Notes: generated by a model not told the origin, from the letters alone. DNA of 64,000 nt from Bradyrhizobium nanningense (GCF_004114535.1 NZ_LBJC01000080.1:96492-160491), one strand, 5' to 3'; positions 42,653 to 52,237 are shown, counted from the first letter of the stretch. Program-made: numbers and translations.

Positions 42653-44230
42653 TCAGCCCCCCGCGCTCAACTCGGCCCGATCGAGCTCTTCCTCGAGACG
42701 ATGGAAGGCGTCGTCGCCGATCACCTCGGTGGCGCGGAGGTCGAAGATCGATTTGCGCGCGGCGTCGATGGCGCGGCGGCGCAGGGGATCGGCCGGCAGT
42801 TCGCCATTGGCGATGCCGCCCTTGGGATCGTTCTCGGCCTGCATCAGGATGGCGCGATATTCGAGGCGCAGGATCTCCGCCTCCTCGGACGGATCGCTCT
42901 CGATCGCATCGAGCGCTGCGCGATAGGCCACGGCGCGCGCCTGCGCGACCTCGGTGCCGACGGGATCGTCGTCCTTGAGGCCGAACGCCAGGATCAGCGG
43001 CCGCAGCGTCAGGCCCTGGATCACCAGCGATCCCAGCACCACCGCAAAAGCGATGAAGACGATGAAGTCGCGATGGGGAAAATTCTCCGGCAGCGCGAAG
43101 GCGGTGGCCAGCGTCACGAGGCCGCGCATGCCGCACCAGGAGATGATGAGGCCGCCCTTGGGCGAGGCGACGGCCCTGGGGTCCCTCGGATGATAGATCC
43201 CCTGCGCGACCAGCACGCGCAAGGTGGTGCGGTAGAACGTCACCCAGAGCAGCCGGACCAGCACCACGGTGAGGAGGATCCAGGCCGCGGCCACGCAATA
43301 TTCCCAGCGCACGTCTGCCTCGAGGCGCGTCCAGATCGGCCGCATCTGCATGCCGATCAGCATGAAGGCGAGCACGTTGAGCACGAACACCATGGTCTCC
43401 CAGACCGCGTAGGACGGCACCCGCAGCCGCGCCGGCATCCGTAGCCCCGCCGAGCGCGCCATCGTCATGGCATAGACCACGATGGTGAGAATGCCGGAGA
43501 GGCCGAGATGCTCGGCGCCGATCCAGATCATGAAGGTGGTGGCGAATTGCACGATGATCGCGCTCGGGGCTTCCGTCACCCGCCCCATGATCGGCGGAAT
43601 GATGCGGCCGGCGAGCAGGCCGGCGACGACGCTGCCGACCAGGGCCAGCGCCATGGTCGGTGCAACCTGGCCCCACGTCAGGTGCTCGGTGGCGACGGCG
43701 CCGACCGCGATGCGATAGATCAGAAGCGCGCTGGCATCGTTGAGCAGGCTCTCGCCCTCCAAAACCTTCACCATGCGGTGGGGCAGCTTGACCTGGCTCA
43801 GGATCGCGACCGCGGCGGCCGCATCGGGTGGCGCCACGATCGCGCCGAGCGCAACCGCGGCGGCCCAGGGCATGTCGGGCATCAGCCGGTGCGCGACAAC
43901 GGCGACGCCGGCCGTGGTCAGGCCGACCGCGGCGACGACCAGGGTCGAGACCGGAACCCAATTGTTGCGCAGATCGCGTAGCGAGGTGTCGAACGCGGCA
44001 TCGAGCAGAACTGGTGCGACAAAAAGGGCCAGGGCCAGGTCGGGCTGCAGCGTCCAGGACGGACTTGATGGCACGAAGGCGATCAGGGCGCCGCCGATGG
44101 CGAGAAAGGTCGGGTAGGGGACCTTGATCCGCCGCGCCAGCGCCGATAAGGCAACGGCGCCGAGCAGAAGCACGATGATCCATTCGAATGTCGACACGAT
44201 GATCCCCGAAACCGATGTGAGCGCCGCCAC
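42653..44230 (-). CDS. Na+/H+ antiporter, CPA1 type
   Basis: 525 residues. About twelve helices (LLLGAVALSALARRIKVPYPTFLAIGGALIAFVP; ALFVAPVLLDAAFDTSLRDLRNNW) and the ion-site region ALGAIVAPPDAAAAVAILSQVKLPHRMVKVLEGESLLNDASALLIY match the CPA1/NhaP family. A cytosolic tail of about 100 residues follows. It exchanges Na+ or K+ for H+ in pH or salt balance. Confidence 0.93.
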   Translation of the reverse strand: MAALTSVSGIIVSTFEWIIVLLLGAVALSALARRIKVPYPTFLAIGGALIAFVPSSPSWTLQPDLALALFVAPVLLDAAFDTSLRDLRNNWVPVSTLVVAAVGLTTAGVAVVAHRLMPDMPWAAAVALGAIVAPPDAAAAVAILSQVKLPHRMVKVLEGESLLNDASALLIYRIAVGAVATEHLTWGQVAPTMALALVGSVVAGLLAGRIIPPIMGRVTEAPSAIIVQFATTFMIWIGAEHLGLSGILTIVVYAMTMARSAGLRMPARLRVPSYAVWETMVFVLNVLAFMLIGMQMRPIWTRLEADVRWEYCVAAAWILLTVVLVRLLWVTFYRTTLRVLVAQGIYHPRDPRAVASPKGGLIISWCGMRGLVTLATAFALPENFPHRDFIVFIAFAVVLGSLVIQGLTLRPLILAFGLKDDDPVGTEVAQARAVAYRAALDAIESDPSEEAEILRLEYRAILMQAENDPKGGIANGELPADPLRRRAIDAARKSIFDLRATEVIGDDAFHRLEEELDRAELSAGG

Positions 44231-44324
44231 AAGCTAGCACCAATCCGGCCGTATGATGGATAGTACGGCCCCGAGGCGCGACTTAAGGGCAAGATCGAAA
44301 GCAAGATTACCGACTGCAACGAGC

Positions 44325-45089
44325 ATGCGTTTTCAAAAACTCATTCAATCGTCAGGTGCATTATTGCTTTGCGCGCTCTCGCTCGCCACCGCCCAGGCTG
44401 CGACCGGCGGCGAGCCGGCTGCACTGATCCAGGTCGACGTCGCGTCCTGCCTTGCTGCGACTGCCGCCGACGACATGGACAAGGTCGCCACGGCCTGCGC
44501 CGCCGTAATCGACAATGAGAAGACGGCGAAGGGGGATCTGGTCAAGGCGCTGATCGCGCGCGCGGCGCTCTATGCGCGGCACGATCAGATTGACCGCGCC
44601 ATCGCCGACGACAGCCGCGCGCTTTCGCTCGATCCCACACTTGCCGACATCTTCAATGCGCGCGGCGAGCTCTGGCTCAAGAAGGGCGACAAGCCCAAGG
44701 CGGTGCAGGATTTCGGCGCGACGCTGAAGATCGATCCGAACCACGAGAAGGCCAAGGCCAATCACAAGGCGATGGCGCGCGAGATCGAGCGGATCGGCGC
44801 GCAGATGGCCGTCGCCGGCAAGCCCAGCTTCAATTGCGCGCGAGCGCGCCGTGCGGTCGAAAAAGCGATTTGCGGCAATCGCGAGCTCGCCGATCTCGAC
44901 CGCGAGATTTACGGATCGCATTTGCGCGTGCTCCGCGAAGCCCAGAGCCCGGCGGAGACGCGCAAGATCCAGCGCGAGCAGGACGATTTCATCGCGCGCA
45001 GGAACGCCGGATACGGCCGGCCGGGCTTTGATCTCAAAAAGGCGATGCAGGACAGGTTGCAACAGATCAACGGCGTGGACGGGTATTGA
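44325..45089 (+). CDS. TPR protein with LprI-like C-terminal domain
   Basis: 254 residues. A signal peptide (MRFQKLIQSSGALLLCALSLATAQAA) is followed by two or three TPR units (AIADDSRALSLDPTLADIFNARGELWLKKGDKPKA) and a C-terminal DUF1311/LprI-like motif with FNCARARRAVEKAICGNRELADLDREIY. LprI-like domains inhibit lysozyme in some bacteria; the combination with TPRs suggests a periplasmic scaffold or inhibitor. ATG 44325 starts the signal peptide. Confidence 0.82.
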   Translation: MRFQKLIQSSGALLLCALSLATAQAATGGEPAALIQVDVASCLAATAADDMDKVATACAAVIDNEKTAKGDLVKALIARAALYARHDQIDRAIADDSRALSLDPTLADIFNARGELWLKKGDKPKAVQDFGATLKIDPNHEKAKANHKAMAREIERIGAQMAVAGKPSFNCARARRAVEKAICGNRELADLDREIYGSHLRVLREAQSPAETRKIQREQDDFIARRNAGYGRPGFDLKKAMQDRLQQINGVDGY

Positions 45090-45099
45090 GGCTTCTTCG

Positions 45100-45240
45100 C
45101 CTCTCCCCGCTTGCGGGGGGAGGCCGGAATTTGCGACAGCAAAATCCGGGCGAGGGGGACTCTCCGCGAGTCCAACCCTCACCGTCCTCGAAGAGACTCC
45201 CCCTCACCCCGACCCTCTCCCCGCAAGCAGGGAGAGGGGG
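45100..45240. repeat. Palindromic repeat (CTCTCCC/GGGAGAG type), copy 2
   Basis: CCTCTCCCCGCTTGCGGGGGGAGG opens it and CCCTCTCCCCGCAAGCAGGGAGAGG closes it, similar to 36832-36954. It fills much of the 298-base gap before prpE. Confidence 0.7.
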
Positions 45241-45387
45241 ACACGCCTCCTCCTTTTCAGCTTGAACCGCGGCCCGTTCCCGGGAAAATAGCCCTCAAGC
45301 AAGGCCGGCATTGATCCTGGTCATGGCGGGACGCCTGTCCTGCCACGAGGCTCAAGCTAGGCGAATAAAGGGAATGGGAGCGCGGGA

Positions 45388-47298
45388 ATGAACATCGACG
45401 GTAAAAGTCGTTATCACGAGGTCCATGCGCGCTCTCTCGCGGACCCCGAAGGCTTCTGGGCCGAGGCGGCGAAAGACATCGACTGGGTCGAGCCGCCCAA
45501 GACGATCTTCGATCCCAGCCAAGGAACCTACGGCCGCTGGTTCGCCGGCGGTGTCGTCAATACCTGCTACAACGCGCTCGACCGCCATGTCGAAGGTGGC
45601 CGTGCCGACCAGGTCGCGCTGATCCACGATTCGCCGCTGACGGGCAGCGTTACCAAATTTACCTATGCCGAACTGCTGACCGAGGTGCAGGCGCTCGCCG
45701 CAATCATGCAGGATTTTGGCGTCGCCAAGGGTGATCGTGTCATTCTCTATATGCCTATGGTGCCGGAAGCCGTGGTCGCGATGCTCGCCTGCGCGCGGAT
45801 CGGGGCGGTGCACTCCGTGGTGTTCGGCGGCTTCGCAGCGAAGGAGCTCGCCACCCGCATCGACGACGCGCAGCCGAAACTCATTCTCTCAGCAAGCTGC
45901 GGCATCGAGCCCGGCCGCATCGTGCAGTACAAGCCGCTGCTCGACGAAGCGATCAAGCTGGCCGGCAGCAAGCCGAAAGCCTGCATCGTGCTGCAACGTC
46001 CGCAGCTCACCTGCGATCTGGCCCCGGGCCGGGACTACGATTGGGCGAGCCTGCGCCGCAAGGCGCTGAATGACGGCAAGAAGGCACCTTGCGTGCCTGT
46101 TGCCGCGACCGATCCGCTCTACATCCTCTACACCTCGGGCACCACGGGCATCCCGAAGGGCGTCGTGCGCGACAATGGCGGCCATCTCGTCGCGGTGAAA
46201 TGGTCGATGTTCAACCTCTATGGCGTCAAGCCGGGCGAGGTGTGGTGGTGCGGCTCCGACATCGGCTGGGTGGTCGGCCACAGCTACATCGTCTACGGCC
46301 CGCTGCTGCATGGCGCGACCACGATCATGTACGAGGGCAAGCCGGTCGGCACGCCCGACGCCGGCGCGTTCTGGCGCGTGATCTCCGAGCACAAGGCTGT
46401 TGCGTTCTTCACCGCGCCGACCGCGTTCCGCGCGATCCGGAAAGAGGATCCGGAAGGAAAATTCATCCGGCAATTCGACCTCTCGAAATTCCGCACCCTG
46501 TTCCTCGCCGGCGAGCGGGCCGATCCGCCGACGGTCGAATGGGCGGAAGTGCAGCTGAAGGTGCCGGTGATCGACCATTGGTGGCAGACCGAGACCGGTT
46601 GGTGCATTGCCGGCAACCCGGTCGGACTCGGCATGCTGCCGGTGAAGCACGGCTCACCGACGGTGCCGATGCCGGGCTACCAGGTCGATGTGGTCGACGA
46701 GGCGGCGAAGCCGGTGGGGCCCAACACCATGGGTTCGATCGTCATCAAGCTGCCGATGCCGCCTGGCTGCCTGCCGACGCTGTGGAATCAGGATGCGCGC
46801 TTCAAGGAAGCGTATTTGAGCGAATTTCCCGGCTATTACAAAACCTCGGATGCCGGCTACAAGGACGAGGACGGTTACGTCTTCGTCATGGGCCGCACCG
46901 ACGACATCATCAACGTCGCCGGCCACCGGCTCTCCACCGGCGGCATGGAGGAGATCCTGGCCTCGCATCCCGATGTCGCCGAATGCGCGGTGCTCGGCGT
47001 CAAGGACGCGATCAAGGGCGAGGTGCCCTGCGGTTTCCTGGTGCTCAAGGCCGGCGTGAAGCGAGCCCCGGCCGAGATCGAGAAGGAGATCGTCGCGCTG
47101 GTGCGCGACAAGCTCGGCCCGGTCGCCGCCTTCAAGCTCGCCATCACCGTCGGCCGCCTGCCCAAGACGCGCTCCGGCAAGATTCTGCGCGGCACCATCA
47201 AGAAGATCGCCGACGGCGAGTCCTGGACCATGCCGGCGACGATCGAGGATCCCAAGGCGCTCGACGAGATCGGCGAGGCGCTGAAGGGGCGGGTGTGA
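45388..47298 (+). CDS. prpE: Propionyl-CoA synthetase
   Basis: 636 residues, the family length. Activates propionate (and acetate less well) with ATP to propionyl-CoA. The start SRYHEVHARSLADPEGFWAEAAKDIDWVEPP is the ACAS N-terminus; the ATP site is YTSGTTGIPKGVVRD; WWQTETGWCI and GRTDDIINVAGHRLSTGGMEE follow, with the acetylatable lysine region RSGKILR near the C-terminus. No prpBCD genes are next to it, so propionate probably enters via methylmalonyl-CoA encoded elsewhere. Confidence 0.92.
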   Translation: MNIDGKSRYHEVHARSLADPEGFWAEAAKDIDWVEPPKTIFDPSQGTYGRWFAGGVVNTCYNALDRHVEGGRADQVALIHDSPLTGSVTKFTYAELLTEVQALAAIMQDFGVAKGDRVILYMPMVPEAVVAMLACARIGAVHSVVFGGFAAKELATRIDDAQPKLILSASCGIEPGRIVQYKPLLDEAIKLAGSKPKACIVLQRPQLTCDLAPGRDYDWASLRRKALNDGKKAPCVPVAATDPLYILYTSGTTGIPKGVVRDNGGHLVAVKWSMFNLYGVKPGEVWWCGSDIGWVVGHSYIVYGPLLHGATTIMYEGKPVGTPDAGAFWRVISEHKAVAFFTAPTAFRAIRKEDPEGKFIRQFDLSKFRTLFLAGERADPPTVEWAEVQLKVPVIDHWWQTETGWCIAGNPVGLGMLPVKHGSPTVPMPGYQVDVVDEAAKPVGPNTMGSIVIKLPMPPGCLPTLWNQDARFKEAYLSEFPGYYKTSDAGYKDEDGYVFVMGRTDDIINVAGHRLSTGGMEEILASHPDVAECAVLGVKDAIKGEVPCGFLVLKAGVKRAPAEIEKEIVALVRDKLGPVAAFKLAITVGRLPKTRSGKILRGTIKKIADGESWTMPATIEDPKALDEIGEALKGRV

Positions 47299-47351
47299 GG
47301 CTTGCGCTTCGGTCGCCGGGCCAGTGAGGCGCGACGGCGCGGCCCAGCCTC

Positions 47352-47387
47352 CGCTGTTATCACCCGCGAAGGCGGGTGATAACAGCG
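47352..47387. repeat. Perfect 16-bp hairpin after prpE
   Basis: CGCTGTTATCACCCGC (47352-47367) and GCGGGTGATAACAGCG (47372-47387) are exact inverted repeats around GAAG. No T-run follows, so it is a repeat element rather than a classic terminator. Confidence 0.85.
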
Positions 47388-47461
47388 AGCGGGGAACGGC
47401 GTTCGGGACTTACATTCTCCTCATTCCGCGCTAAACAGGGCCGGACAACAGGGGACCTCGT

Positions 47462-47731
47462 ATGCCACTCGCCGCCGCGCCGCGCCTGCTTGCAGCTGTG
47501 CTGCTGGCCACCGCTCTCTCCGCCTGCTCCGCGCGTCACCAGAATCCGGTGGCGGTGGGCGGCGACGATGACGACGCGGTCTGCCAGAGCCGAGGCTATG
47601 CGCAGGGCTCGCCGGAATATGTGGCGTGTCGCAAGGACCGCGACGTCCAGCGCAACGCCGCCACCGCGCGCGCCGACCGCCGCCAGCGCGACCTCGGCGA
47701 ATACATGCTGAACCATCCGGAGCGGCCCTGA
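47462..47731 (+). CDS. Small lipoprotein
   Basis: 89 residues. The lipobox LSAC follows a hydrophobic core (LLAAVLLATALSAC), so it is probably lipid-anchored. The mature part is acidic then helical (GDDDDAVCQSRGYAQGSPEYVACRKDRDVQ) with two cysteines. The C-terminus YMLNHPERP and the cysteine spacing recur in short rhizobial lipoproteins of unknown function. Confidence 0.75.
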   Translation: MPLAAAPRLLAAVLLATALSACSARHQNPVAVGGDDDDAVCQSRGYAQGSPEYVACRKDRDVQRNAATARADRRQRDLGEYMLNHPERP

Positions 47732-47924
47732 CGTGAGGGTGCGGCACTATTTTGCCGCACACAGCGTCTCGCCTGCATGGTTTTCGTGACACATCTGCAA
47801 CGCCGTGGCCAAATCGTGGCGACGTTCGCCTGAATTGATCGAGATCAAATCCTCCAGCGGCCCCTTTCTGCTCTGACGCTCATGTCGCGCAACGACGCGC
47901 GAGAGATGGCTGAAGGGGATTGAA

Positions 47925-48671
47925 ATGCAGAGAACGACAAGAAACCTGGCGCGGCTTGCGACTTTTGGCGCGATGCTCGCAGGCACGTTTGCATCGGTGC
48001 AAGCTGCCGATTTGCCTGTTTACAAGAAGGCGCCGCCGCCGGTGGAGGCATTCAATCCGTGGATGGTGCGCCTGCGCGTGCTCGGCGTGTTGCCGGATGC
48101 CGGCGGCTCGACCGTCAATGTGGCGGGCGTGCCCTCGCTGTCATCGCCGAATTCCGGCCTCTCGATCAGCGACCAGGTCGTCCCCGAGCTCGACATCAGC
48201 TATTTCTTCACCAAGAACATCGCAGCCGAGCTGATCCTCGGCGTCACCCGGCACTCGATCAGCGGCACCGGCTCGCTCGCGAACCTGCCGATCGGAAAGA
48301 CCACGCTGCTGCCGCCGACGTTGACGCTGCAATATCACTTCGACCAGTTCGGCGCGTTCAAGCCCTATATCGGCGCCGGCGTGAACTACACTGTGTTCTT
48401 CAACAATTCCGCGGCCAATTCGCCTGCCGCGATCGCCGGTCCGCCCGCGATCGTCGCCACCACCACCAACCTGCATGTCAGCAACGCATGGGGCGGTGCC
48501 GTGCAGTTCGGCTTCGACTACATGATCGACCGACACTGGGGTCTCAACGTCGACGTCAAGAAGCTCTGGCTGCGCCCGGATTACAGCGCGACCGTCTCCG
48601 GCCTGCCGGTCACCGGCACCGCGCATATCGATCCGTGGCTGGTCGGCGCGGGCGTGACGTATAAGTTCTGA
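47925..48671 (+). CDS. ompW: OmpW-family outer membrane protein
   Basis: 248 residues. A signal peptide (RLATFGAMLAGTFASVQAAD) is followed by an OmpW eight-stranded barrel: VVPELDISYFFTKNIAAELILGVTRH, LPPTLTLQYHFDQFGAFKPYIGAGVNYTVFF, and a terminal aromatic residue (VGAGVTYKF). OmpW forms a small outer-membrane channel for hydrophobic molecules and responds to stress. GAAGGGG lies before the ATG. Confidence 0.93.
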   Translation: MQRTTRNLARLATFGAMLAGTFASVQAADLPVYKKAPPPVEAFNPWMVRLRVLGVLPDAGGSTVNVAGVPSLSSPNSGLSISDQVVPELDISYFFTKNIAAELILGVTRHSISGTGSLANLPIGKTTLLPPTLTLQYHFDQFGAFKPYIGAGVNYTVFFNNSAANSPAAIAGPPAIVATTTNLHVSNAWGGAVQFGFDYMIDRHWGLNVDVKKLWLRPDYSATVSGLPVTGTAHIDPWLVGAGVTYKF

Positions 48672-48702
48672 GTGACAATCGCCTAGAGCAACAAATTCCG
48701 CT

Positions 48703-48728
48703 GTCGTCCCCGCGTTCGCGGGGACGAC
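48703..48728. repeat. Hairpin repeat (GTCGTCCCCGCG type)
   Basis: GTCGTCCCCGCG and CGCGGGGACGAC pair across a TT centre. The same sequence is the right arm of the composite repeat ending at 33194. Confidence 0.75.
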
Positions 48729-48752
48729 CACCGAGGGTGGGGTACACAAAAC

Positions 48753-48786
48753 AAAAAGCGCGGCAGGTTTCCCTGCCGCGCTTTTT
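48753..48786. terminator. Bidirectional rho-independent terminator (ompW / trcR)
   Basis: AAAAAGCGCGGCAGG (48753-48767) and CCTGCCGCGCTTTTT (48772-48786) form a perfect 15-bp stem with a TTTC loop. It has T-runs in both orientations and lies between the convergent genes. Confidence 0.95.
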
Positions 48787-48816
48787 GCGTTTGAAGCGAA
48801 CGAAGAGGGAGAGGAA

Positions 48817-49512
48817 CTACCCCTCCTCGTCTTCCTGCTTCTTGCCGCCGAGCGTCTTCAGCTTGGCGAACACGGCGTCGACGTTGAGGTCGTCGCTGGA
48901 CTTCTCCGCGGACTCGTATTCGTCCTTGCGGGTGGTCTCGGAGGCCGGCAGCAGCGTGGCGCCGCCATAGGCTGCATCGATCGGCTTTTCCTTGGCGGCG
49001 CGCTGCACCTCGAAATCGAGCTCGATCTGCGAGCAAAGGCCGAGGGTGACGGGATCGATCGGGGTGAGCTGGGACGTGTTCCAGTGGGTGCGGTCACGCA
49101 CGCTGGCAATGGTGCTCTTGGTGGTGCCGACCAGACGCATGATCTGGGCGTCCTTGAGCTCCGGATGGCTGCGCAGCAGCCAGAGGATGGCGCTCGGACG
49201 CTCGTGGCGGCGCGACACCGGGGTGTAACGCGGGCCCTTGCGCTTGGGCTGCGGCGGCAGCACCACCTTGCTCTCCTGGAGGCGGAGCCGGTAATCCGGG
49301 TTCTTCTCGCCCTTCTCGATCTCCTCGCGGGTGAGCTGGCCGTTGGAGAGGGGATCCATGCCCTTGATGCCCTGGGCCGCATCGCCGTCGGCGATCGCGC
49401 GCACCTCGAGGGGATGCATCTTGGTGAAATCGGCGACCTGGTCGAAGGTCAGCGCGGTGTTGTCGAGCAGCCAGACGGCGGTCGCCTTGGGCATCAGAGG
49501 TGCGTTGCTCAT
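48817..49512 (-). CDS. trcR: Cell-cycle transcriptional regulator TrcR (DUF1013)
   Basis: 231 residues. The DUF1013 start PLMPKATAVWLLDNTALTFDQVADFTKMHPLEVRAIADGDAAQGIKGMDP is characteristic, followed by a helix-turn-helix region (PSAILWLLRSHPELKDAQIMRLVGTTKSTIASVRDRTHWN). TrcR is an alphaproteobacterial regulator linked to cell-cycle control. AAAGGAG lies before ATG 49512. The acidic C-terminus is typical. Confidence 0.93.
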   Translation of the reverse strand: MSNAPLMPKATAVWLLDNTALTFDQVADFTKMHPLEVRAIADGDAAQGIKGMDPLSNGQLTREEIEKGEKNPDYRLRLQESKVVLPPQPKRKGPRYTPVSRRHERPSAILWLLRSHPELKDAQIMRLVGTTKSTIASVRDRTHWNTSQLTPIDPVTLGLCSQIELDFEVQRAAKEKPIDAAYGGATLLPASETTRKDEYESAEKSSDDLNVDAVFAKLKTLGGKKQEDEEG

Positions 49513-49777
49513 GGCAAATCTCCTTTGTGCTTCGCCCACCCCTCTGGAGGCGAAACCGGTGGTCATCAGCGATGACAGGGAATTCGCGCTATATAAGCCC
49601 GGAGGGGGTAGCCATGCAATGGTTCTGCTATAGATAGTGCCTTGACAGCGCCCGAAAGGGGGCCCAATTCCCTTAGAAACTCGCGGCATAGTTCAAGCCG
49701 ACCGTTTAAGCCCTATTCCATCCATCGACCGCCCCCGCCAAAAGGCGAAACGGGTGATTCGGTCCCGAGATCGCTCA

Positions 49778-50746
49778 ATGTCAGCCAAACCAGACCTCAA
49801 GATCGTGCTTTGTTCTCCCCGCGGCTTCTGTGCCGGCGTGGTCCGGGCGATCGACACCGTGGAACGGGCGCTCGATAAATATGGCGCCCCCGTCTATGTT
49901 CGCCATGAGATTGTGCACAACAAATATGTCGTCGACGGGTTGAAGAAGAAGGGCGCCATCTTCGTCGAGGAGCTCGCCGAGATCCCGGAGAACGCCACCG
50001 CGCCGGTGGTGTTCTCGGCCCACGGCGTGCCGAAATCAGTTCCGGCCGACGCGCAGTCCCGCAATCTGTTCTCGCTGGATGCGACCTGCCCGCTGGTGAC
50101 CAAGGTCCATCGCGAGGCCGCGATCCATTTCAAGCGTGGCCGTGAGATATTCCTGATCGGCCACTCCCATCACCCTGAGGTGGTCGGCACGCTCGGCCAG
50201 CTTCCGGTCGGCGCCGTGACCCTGATCGAGACCGCCGAGGACGCCAAGACCATCGCCCCGAAGGACCCCAACAATCTCGCCTTCGTGACCCAGACCACGC
50301 TGTCGATCGACGACACCGCGGAGATCGTGGCGCTCTTGAAGAAGCGCTTCCCCAACATCAACGGCCCGCACAAGGAAGACATCTGCTACGCCACCACCAA
50401 TCGCCAGCTCGCGGTGAAGAAGGTGGCGCCGGTGGTGGACGCGCTCATCGTCGTCGGTGCCCCCAATTCGTCGAACTCGCAGCGCCTGCGCGAGGTTGCC
50501 GAGCGCGAGGGCTGCCGGATCGCGGTGCTGGCGCAGCGCGCCGCCGACATCGACTGGGACAAGTTCGGCAATATCTCGAGCCTGGGCATCACGGCGGGCG
50601 CCTCCGCGCCGGAGGTGATCGTCGAGGAGATCATGGACGCCTTCGCCGAGCGTTACACGCTGCATGTGGAGACGGTCTCGGCCGCGGAAGAGAACGAGTT
50701 CTTCCCGCTGCCGCGTCAGGTGCGTCCCGAAGCTGCCGCCGAGTAG
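49778..50746 (+). CDS. ispH: 4-hydroxy-3-methylbut-2-enyl diphosphate reductase
   Basis: 322 residues. Last step of the MEP isoprenoid pathway, giving IPP and DMAPP. The three [4Fe-4S] cysteines are in SPRGFCAGVVRA, LDATCPLVTK and EDICYATTNRQ. HSHHPEV and TQTTLS are also intact. ATG 49778 begins the conserved sequence. It starts an ispH-thrB-rnhA operon common in alphaproteobacteria. Confidence 0.97.
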   Translation: MSAKPDLKIVLCSPRGFCAGVVRAIDTVERALDKYGAPVYVRHEIVHNKYVVDGLKKKGAIFVEELAEIPENATAPVVFSAHGVPKSVPADAQSRNLFSLDATCPLVTKVHREAAIHFKRGREIFLIGHSHHPEVVGTLGQLPVGAVTLIETAEDAKTIAPKDPNNLAFVTQTTLSIDDTAEIVALLKKRFPNINGPHKEDICYATTNRQLAVKKVAPVVDALIVVGAPNSSNSQRLREVAEREGCRIAVLAQRAADIDWDKFGNISSLGITAGASAPEVIVEEIMDAFAERYTLHVETVSAAEENEFFPLPRQVRPEAAAE

Positions 50747-50752
50747 ACCTTT

Positions 50753-51748
50753 ATGGCGGTCTACACCGACGTTGCCGCCGACGAGCTTGCGGATTTCCTG
50801 AAGCAATATGATCTCGGCGAATTGCTGTCCTACAAGGGCATCGCCGAGGGCGTCGAGAACACCAACTTCCTGCTGCATACCAGCCAGGGAGGCAAGCAGG
50901 CGTCGTTCATCCTCACGCTCTACGAGAAGCGCGTGGCGAAGAACGATTTGCCGTTCTTCCTCGCGCTGATGACGCATCTGGCCGAGCACGGCATCAACTG
51001 CCCGCTGCCGGTGAAGGGACGCGACGGCGAGGCGCTGCGCGAGCTGTCGGGACGCCCTGCGGCGATCATCACCTTTCTCGAAGGCATGTGGCCTCGCAAG
51101 CCGAACGTGACGCATTGCGCCGGCGTCGGCGCGGCGCTGGCGAAGATGCATCTGGCCGGCGCGAATTTTGCGGTTCGGCGCGCCAATGCGCTCTCGGTCT
51201 CGGGCTGGCGGCCGCTGTTCGATGCGGCCTCACACCGTGCCGACGAGGTGCAGCCGGGCCTGCGCACGTTCCTGGCGGCTGAGCTCGATCATCTGTCGAG
51301 CGGGATCTGGCCGACCGATCTGCCGGAAGGCGTGATCCACGCCGACCTCTTCAACGACAACGTCTTCTTCCTCGGCGATCAGCTCTCCGGGATCATCGAC
51401 TTCACCTTCGCCTGCAACGACATGCTGGCCTATGACGTCGCGATCTGCCTCAACGCCTGGTGCTTCGAGCCGGATCATTCCTTCAATGTCACCAAGGCGC
51501 GTGCCTTTCTCAACGCCTATGGCCGGTTGCGAAAGCTCTCGGAGGCGGAAGAGGCCGCGCTGCCGCTGCTCGCGCGCGGGGCTGCGATCCGCTTCCTGCT
51601 GACGCGGCTGGTCGACTGGCTCAACGTGCCGCCCGGTGCGCTGGTGAAGCCGAAGGATCCGCTGGAATATGTCCGCAAGCTGCGCTTCCACCAGAGCGTG
51701 AGAAGCGTGCGCGACTATGGGCTGATGCCGTCGGGGTTGGTGGCGTGA
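50753..51748 (+). CDS. thrB: Homoserine kinase (ThrB2 type)
   Basis: 331 residues. The start MAVYTDVAADELADFLKQYDLGELLSYKGIAEGVENTNFLLHT and the kinase loop VIHADLFNDNVFFLGDQLSGIIDFTFACNDMLAYDVAICLNAW belong to the aminoglycoside-phosphotransferase-like homoserine kinases, distinct from the GHMP type of E. coli. It phosphorylates homoserine in threonine synthesis. It starts 6 bases after ispH. Confidence 0.96.
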   Translation: MAVYTDVAADELADFLKQYDLGELLSYKGIAEGVENTNFLLHTSQGGKQASFILTLYEKRVAKNDLPFFLALMTHLAEHGINCPLPVKGRDGEALRELSGRPAAIITFLEGMWPRKPNVTHCAGVGAALAKMHLAGANFAVRRANALSVSGWRPLFDAASHRADEVQPGLRTFLAAELDHLSSGIWPTDLPEGVIHADLFNDNVFFLGDQLSGIIDFTFACNDMLAYDVAICLNAWCFEPDHSFNVTKARAFLNAYGRLRKLSEAEEAALPLLARGAAIRFLLTRLVDWLNVPPGALVKPKDPLEYVRKLRFHQSVRSVRDYGLMPSGLVA

Positions 51749-52209
51749 GCGAGCGTCCCAATGTCACGATCTTTACCGACGGCGCCTGCTCGGGAAATCC
51801 CGGGCCGGGCGGCTGGGGCGCGATCCTGAAGTTCGGCGACAAGGAAAAAGAGCTGAACGGCGGCGAGCGCCACACCACCAACAACCAGATGGAGCTGATG
51901 GCGGCGATCTCGGCGCTGGAAGCGCTGAAGAAGCCGTGCACCGTCGATCTCTACACCGACAGCCAGTATGTCCGGCAGGGCATCACGGGATGGATCTTCG
52001 GCTGGAAGCGCAACGGCTGGCGCACCGCCGACAAGAAGCCGGTGAAGAACGTCGAGCTATGGCAGCGCCTGGATGCCGCGCTGAAGCAGCACGAGATCCG
52101 CTGGCACTGGGTCAAGGGCCATGCCGGCCACCCCGAGAACGAACGCGCCGATCAGCTCGCACGCGACGGCATCGTGAAGGCGCGGTTGCAGCAGCGGCTT
52201 GCGGAGTAG
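51745..52209 (+). CDS. rnhA: Ribonuclease HI
   Basis: 154 residues. It degrades the RNA strand of RNA-DNA hybrids. The four acidic catalytic residues are in FTDGACSGNPGPGGWGA, NNQMELMAAI, YTDSQYV and HPENERADQLA; the basic handle is GWKRNGWRTADKKPVKN. GTG 51745 overlaps the thrB stop codon (GTGA), so translation is coupled. Confidence 0.97.
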   Translation: MSERPNVTIFTDGACSGNPGPGGWGAILKFGDKEKELNGGERHTTNNQMELMAAISALEALKKPCTVDLYTDSQYVRQGITGWIFGWKRNGWRTADKKPVKNVELWQRLDAALKQHEIRWHWVKGHAGHPENERADQLARDGIVKARLQQRLAE

Positions 52210-52237
52210 AGGCGCGCCGTCGGTGCCTCATTCTCAA

